In this document: piece after piece, positions 8,048-11,910 of the stretch
How positions within the stretch are numbered: position 1 is the first letter of the stretch
Layout: each line of letters opens with the position of its first letter
Source of the DNA: Smittium mucronatum
Taxonomy: Eukaryota; Kickxellomycota; Harpellomycetes; Harpellales; Legeriomycetaceae
DNA: 11,910 nt
Assembly: GCA_001953115.1 (NCBI GenBank)
Contig: LSSL01004192.1
Coordinates: forward strand, 1-11,910
Direction: 5' to 3'
Made by a program: the position numbers and the translations under genes
Notes under the pieces: generated by a model
Seen by the model: the letters and a program-made list of their open reading frames with translations, nothing else
The model's database searches: none
What the model was told of the DNA's origin: nothing

Positions 8048-8468
8048 TGACGTAGTTATACAAGATGGAAATGAAAGAACTGTTATTTAGCCAACCCAGA
8101 ATTTATGTTTTCAAAGATAGCGGGTCAATTTATTTTCAATTTGCTCAATATCAATTGGTGATCACAGTTTTTTAGGGTTTGTGATGGTTTCTAATATGGC
8201 TAAATGCCAAATCTTAATTTGCATTTACTAACATTGTTGGCCAATCAGATAGGAGTTGTTGATCATTTAGCTAAGGTAAAATCCCAATAATGCCAGACAC
8301 GCAGAACCGGCTCCAGACCCGACTCACTTAAGACCATCCATTTAAATAGATCCAGTCCCCCAAATAACAAAGAATAAAACATTTTGATCATAGATACATC
8401 CCAAAGTTAAGAAAAGGTTTAAATAGTAAAAAACAGACGGTGAAATTTACTCAGGCCCCATATAAGCC
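8048..8468. promoter_or_regulatory. Probable divergent promoter region upstream of mad1
   Basis: This 421-base interval separates the mad1 ATG from a possible plus-strand ATG at 8469. It holds a CCAATCA box on the plus strand at 8241-8247 and a CCAAT on the minus strand at 8154-8158. The latter is about 107 nt upstream of the mad1 start and suits an NF-Y/HAP-type factor. A GC-richer island runs from roughly 8282 to 8330 (CCAGACACGCAGAACCGG and onwards). TTTAAATA stands at 8341-8348 as a possible TATA-like element for plus-strand transcription. The factor assignments are inferred from short motifs. Confidence 0.5.
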
Positions 8469-8610
8469 ATGATCTCGTAAGTAAAAATCAATAGATTATA
8501 CCCTATTTAATTCTGTTATAAAGAGAAAAAAAAATAGAATTGTTCATCGTAATTTCAGAGAATTTATTGCAAAATTCTTAGTATTATCCGATGAGTTTAT
8601 CAAATGTTAA
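8469..8610 (+). CDS. Possible 5' end of a divergent gene with an 8-nt first coding exon
   Basis: ATGATCTC at 8469-8476 is followed at once by a consensus donor GTAAGT. An 82-nt intron (8477-8558) ends in ATCGTAATTTCAG. Joining gives MISEFIAKFLVLSDEFIKC and then TAA at 8608-8610. The product is only 19 residues unless another donor in exon 2 (for example GTATTA at 8581) leads to further exons that I could not trace. Very short first coding exons are common in intron-rich fungi. The position opposite mad1 across a CCAAT-bearing spacer supports a real promoter. The family is not recognised. It could be the start of a larger gene, a micropeptide, or a decayed remnant. Confidence 0.3.
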
Positions 8611-9837
8611 AAAATCGATGGTACAATCAATATATAAATTTTAAACGGCTTGTAAAAGATCAATCTTCTTAATATTAATGTCTCTTTCATACATGAATTT
8701 CTTATATTGTTATTATCACTTATCATTTCTTTTGGATAATAGGGTTTTAATGTATCATTAACTATATTGAGTAACTATTTTTAATGGAAGCATCGTGTTT
8801 GTGTGGAAATTATTTTTTAAATGTATTATTTAGAAAAGTGTCGGAAGCGAGGTAAAAAGGTCTAACATGTAAAAAAAAGAGGATGGAAACACCTTAAAAA
8901 TCACAATGAATTAAAAGAATTTCCAATATTATAAATATCTAAAAAATCAGTAATTTTTTTGTAAATTTTCAAATATAGAATATTTTAAAACAACAAAACT
9001 GTAAAAAAAAAAACACCTCTATTCTATTAAAATTTCTAATCCAAATAGTTCACGCACCAACCTTTGGAAAAAAAATGAAAGGTTGTTTCAAAAGATGAAA
9101 GCTTTATAAATGCCATACTCCCATTTAAAAGTCAACTTTTCTCAAAACCCAAATTTAGGAATATCAAAAAAAGTCATTTTTTGTTTTATATCGAATTCGG
9201 TAGCATAAAAAAATCAAAGTCATAATTACGATTAGATTGATTAAGTGTTAAATTTTTTTTATAAAATTTACAAATTATGATCCACTAGATTTTTAATTTT
9301 TTTAAAAACGATTAAAGCGTAATTATGAATCAAATTAAATTTTAATAATAAATAATTAAAAAATAAGTGATATAATAAAGAAATCCCTTTTAAATCACAG
9401 AAATTATAGTATAGATTTTTTTAGAAAAGTTAACTATTAGATAAAAAATTATAATCTGTTTTTTTATATTAGTTTTTTCCTGATTTATAAGGATTTAAAA
9501 TTTATGGGACAATTTATTTGATAATTATAATTCTATTTTATAATAACCAAATATGCTAAAAAAATTCCCAATTAAAATTTAAAAACATTCATTAATAATA
9601 GATTAGGTCAATTAAGAGACAATTAGAATAAATAAAATAGAGGATACTTATTTCTTAAAAATTTCTTCATTAAGGACATATGTCTCTATTTTGAAAAAAA
9701 AAAATTTGATTTTTAACCAAATTTCAACAATAATCAATAATAATATCTTTTTTCAAGCTTATAAAATAACGTGTACAAATATTTTTTTACAATTTCTGAT
9801 GAGCACATATCAAAAATATAGAGATAAATTTCTGTAA
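8611..9837. other. AT-rich gene-poor tract with one short ORF
   Basis: No long coding sequence was seen on either strand. A short plus-strand frame at 8784-8855 starts MEASCLCGNYF and ends EAR. A GAG/GTAAAA donor-like junction at 8851/8852 comes just before its TAA, so it could be a small exon; no matching acceptor and exon could be defended. An inverted repeat lies at 9058-9085. The remainder is A/T-rich with many short homopolymers. Confidence 0.5.
9058..9085. repeat. Perfect 8-bp inverted repeat (hairpin)
   Basis: CAACCTTT at 9058-9065 is the exact reverse complement of AAAGGTTG at 9078-9085, with a 12-base A-rich loop. It is among the few non-A/T-only palindromes in this tract. It may form a hairpin in RNA, but no T-run follows directly and no gene ends next to it. 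Its role is unknown. Confidence 0.5.
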
Positions 9838-10029
9838 AATAATCTTAAATTTCAGAATATATTATCACTACTTCCGAACCTAATGATTATGAAAGCGATT
9901 CTGATAGCAATAATCCTCAGATATTTAATATCTTTGGATAATGATCCTAAAAAGTTATACATTTTTACTGGATTTACTTTAGTCTTATTTAACAAAATGT
10001 ACATAATTCGCGAGAATTATTTGTTGTAA
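9838..10029 (+). other. Short overlapping open frames, possible decayed exon
   Basis: Two plus-strand frames overlap here. One is open for 63 codons to TAA at 10027-10029. From its ATG at 9883 it gives 48 residues beginning MIMKAILIAIILRYLISLDN, which would form a hydrophobic segment. The other runs from the TTTCAG at 9850-9855, a good 3' splice-site match, to TAA at 9939-9941. It encodes an acidic, polar stretch (TTSEPNDYESDSDSNNPQ) that looks more like a protein interior than chance AT-rich translation. Only one could be real. Neither was recognised, and the surrounding bases look non-coding. Confidence 0.2.
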
Positions 10030-10032
10030 AAG

Positions 10033-10246
10033 ATGAAAAAAGGAGAAAGTAAAACATCAATTCCCCTGCCAGGTTTTCAACAAGGGACAGGAGTTTTAGT
10101 AATATTTTATTTATACAAGGTGAGAAAGCTTGTTTGAAAGCTTAATCATTCCAAGAATGTTTAATCTTATATATGTAAATTGGCTCTTTCTTTTTTTTTA
10201 GCTCGGAGTGTTTAAAATGATTATAAATTGGTGCATTTTTTTATAA
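10033..10246 (+). CDS. Candidate 43-residue spliced membrane microprotein
   Basis: An ATG at 10033 opens 29 codons, starting MKKGESKTSIPLPGFQQGTG and then a hydrophobic run VLVIFYLYK. At 10119/10120 AAG meets GTGAGA, a good donor. An 82-nt intron ends in a very strong T-rich acceptor (CTTTCTTTTTTTTTAG, 10186-10201). The join is phase 0 and adds LGVFKMIINWCIFL before TAA at 10244-10246. The spliced product would have a basic, polar start and one hydrophobic span. Unspliced, the frame ends after 34 residues. The bases around 10060-10095 are GC-richer than their surroundings. An in-frame TAA just before the ATG fixes the start. No family was recognised. Confidence 0.3.
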
Positions 10247-11910
10247 TGCTAAAAATAGAATAATTAAATAGGAATGTGTTACTATGATAATGAGACATTT
10301 TATGTGGTTTTTTTTATCTGTGGGATATATTAATCTGAGTATGTCTAAGTAATAAGACATTGGATCATTAAATATTCTTAAAGATAAAAATTTTATATTC
10401 TTTTCATGAGATAGAAATTATTAAAAATTCTTGACTCTGGAAAATTATTCACACACCTCTCACACATAGTTTAAGCTATATTGAAGAAATTTCTAATTCT
10501 ATTAGAGATACTCTAAAAAATAATTTTTGAGCATGTAAGAACTCGATAAATTGAATTAAAGGATTTTTCCAAGAAAAAAAATAGTTTCAGTTTCGATTTT
10601 TATCTGTACTGTTTTTATTATCAGATGTTTAAAAGGTAGATTCGAGAGGGAAAAAACTTTTATTCAGTAAAGCATCCTGAAATTTGATTTAAAAAATAAT
10701 TTTGAGTGATTTGAGACGAATTATGCGTTTTTTAAAGCTTTAATTTTAAAATTTCGATGTCTTCTATGAAATTTTTCTGTTCAATGAGATCTAATTATAA
10801 ATTTTTTTCTTAAAAAATCTATCTGGTTTCAGAATAAAAAAATCCTGGTGACGATAAATAGGTTTGTATAAATATTTCAGAGTGTTTACATCACAAAAGA
10901 TATACTAAAGGGGTGGGATAATAAAATTAATTAAAGCTTTTAGAAACCCGATTCTTATGAAACCTAAACTAAAACCACACCAACACAGAAAAATGGAAAT
11001 TAACATAGCCAGAGATGGTTGAAAATCACTTTAGACTGAAATTTTTAAATAAAAATACCTATGATTCATGCTGAAGATCTTCGGAAATTTTCGAAAAAAC
11101 AAGTGATCTGAGTTTAGAATTAACTAATTTTCAAATAAACCGTATAATTTTAAATTTAAAGGTGTTAATATTTAAAATCTTATAAGAAACACAAATATCT
11201 GTTAAATAAGAAAAAATAAATTGATAAAATCAAATATAAAAAAGAAAAATAGAGTAAAAGAATATTCAGAACTATGAGATTGAAATTTATCGTATTAAAT
11301 TTTTTGAAAGATCGATCAAATTAAATGTATTTTTCTGAATCAGAAATGGATTAAATAGGGATATTATCATTATAACGAACAAGATAAAAATCCTAAATAT
11401 AGATCTTCTGAAAAAGACTAAATTTAAAATTTAATTTATCTGTTTTTTATATAAAAATAACTTTAAATTTTTTATTAGAATTATTTTCAATAATAATTTT
11501 CATATAGAATTTAATGATATAAAACTAATTTTAATTCTCATTTCTTTCAAATTTTCAAATGGTAAAGCTATTTTTTTATCCGAGTAATATCCACTGCAAA
11601 AATTTATCAATAAATTATTAATTTGATAGAAAAAATGATTTCATCCTAAAATTTTTTATCAATGATATTATATAATATCTCCAAAAAAAAGACTTTAATT
11701 ACGATCCTTTTTTTTAATTTGGCCTATGTAAATGAAATTTTTAATAAATTTTATTTAAAAGACCGCTATTTTTTTAATCCTGGTATCGCAATAAAAAAAT
11801 TCCTTGGTTATTTATTCATAATTCGAATTATATTTTGTTTTTTAAACATATCCAAACTTTGCTCATTATAGATTACAGAAATTAAATTAAAAAATATAAG
11901 CATTAAGCCC
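10247..11910. other. AT-rich tract without recognisable genes
   Basis: I see no supported gene in these 1.66 kb. The longest frame is on the plus strand at 11662-11871 (69 residues, mostly Ile, Phe, Leu, Asn and Lys). Its length and composition are within what such AT-rich sequence yields by chance, and it has no motif. A 10-bp palindrome GAAGATCTTC lies at 11073-11082. No tRNA, transposon end or tandem array was recognised. Confidence 0.5.

Noticed and set aside
8281..8330. A tRNA or small-RNA gene in the GC-richer island
   Set aside because: No A-box/B-box pair or cloverleaf could be found by eye on either strand.
11662..11871. 69-residue plus-strand frame
   Set aside because: Its composition follows the extreme AT bias, it has no motif or neighbour support, and a frame of this length is expected by chance in several kilobases of such sequence.

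Overview
This is a nuclear eukaryotic window. Two multi-exon protein genes can be rebuilt on the minus strand, with short introns (65-163 nt) that almost all obey GT...AG. Coding exons are clearly less AT-rich than the very AT-rich spacers, which carry many A/T homopolymers. The style of the MAD1 homolog (a fungal-type Mad2-binding block) together with a DET1 homolog suggests an AT-rich, early-diverging fungus. That placement is an inference, and another AT-rich unicellular eukaryote is possible.

Layout from left to right. (1) Positions 2-100 appear to hold the C-terminal end of an unidentified plus-strand gene, beginning in a TGTTGG microsatellite. (2) Positions 101-585 are a convergent 3' spacer with alternating T- and A-runs. 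(3) Positions 586-3306, minus strand, hold an eight-exon DET1 homolog of 680 aa. All splice junctions were read by eye and keep frame, and one intron is of the GC-AG type. (4) Positions 3307-4735 are a spacer with several short protein-like reading frames, including a possible small spliced gene just upstream of det1. (5) Positions 4736-8047, minus strand, hold a three-exon MAD1 spindle-checkpoint homolog of 1045 aa, with the Mad2-binding motif, the RLK motif and the C-terminal RWD-like domain. Its N-terminus carries two KEN boxes in tandem. (6) Positions 8048-8468 are a probable divergent promoter with CCAAT boxes and a locally GC-richer island. (7) Positions 8469-11910 are an AT-rich tract without any long gene. 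It contains small spliced ORF candidates, the best at 8469-8610 and 10033-10246, and a hairpin.

How the genes relate: MAD1 tethers Mad2 at unattached kinetochores and so restrains the APC/C ubiquitin ligase. DET1 is a subunit of the DDB1-CUL4 ubiquitin ligase assembly. Both belong to ubiquitin-controlled regulation, but each has its own spacer, so co-orientation alone does not show a functional link. No tRNA, rRNA, CRISPR array or intact transposon was recognised. The most unusual points are the tandem KEN boxes in MAD1, a DET1 gene in what may be a fungus, the GC-AG intron, and the hidden small spliced ORFs.
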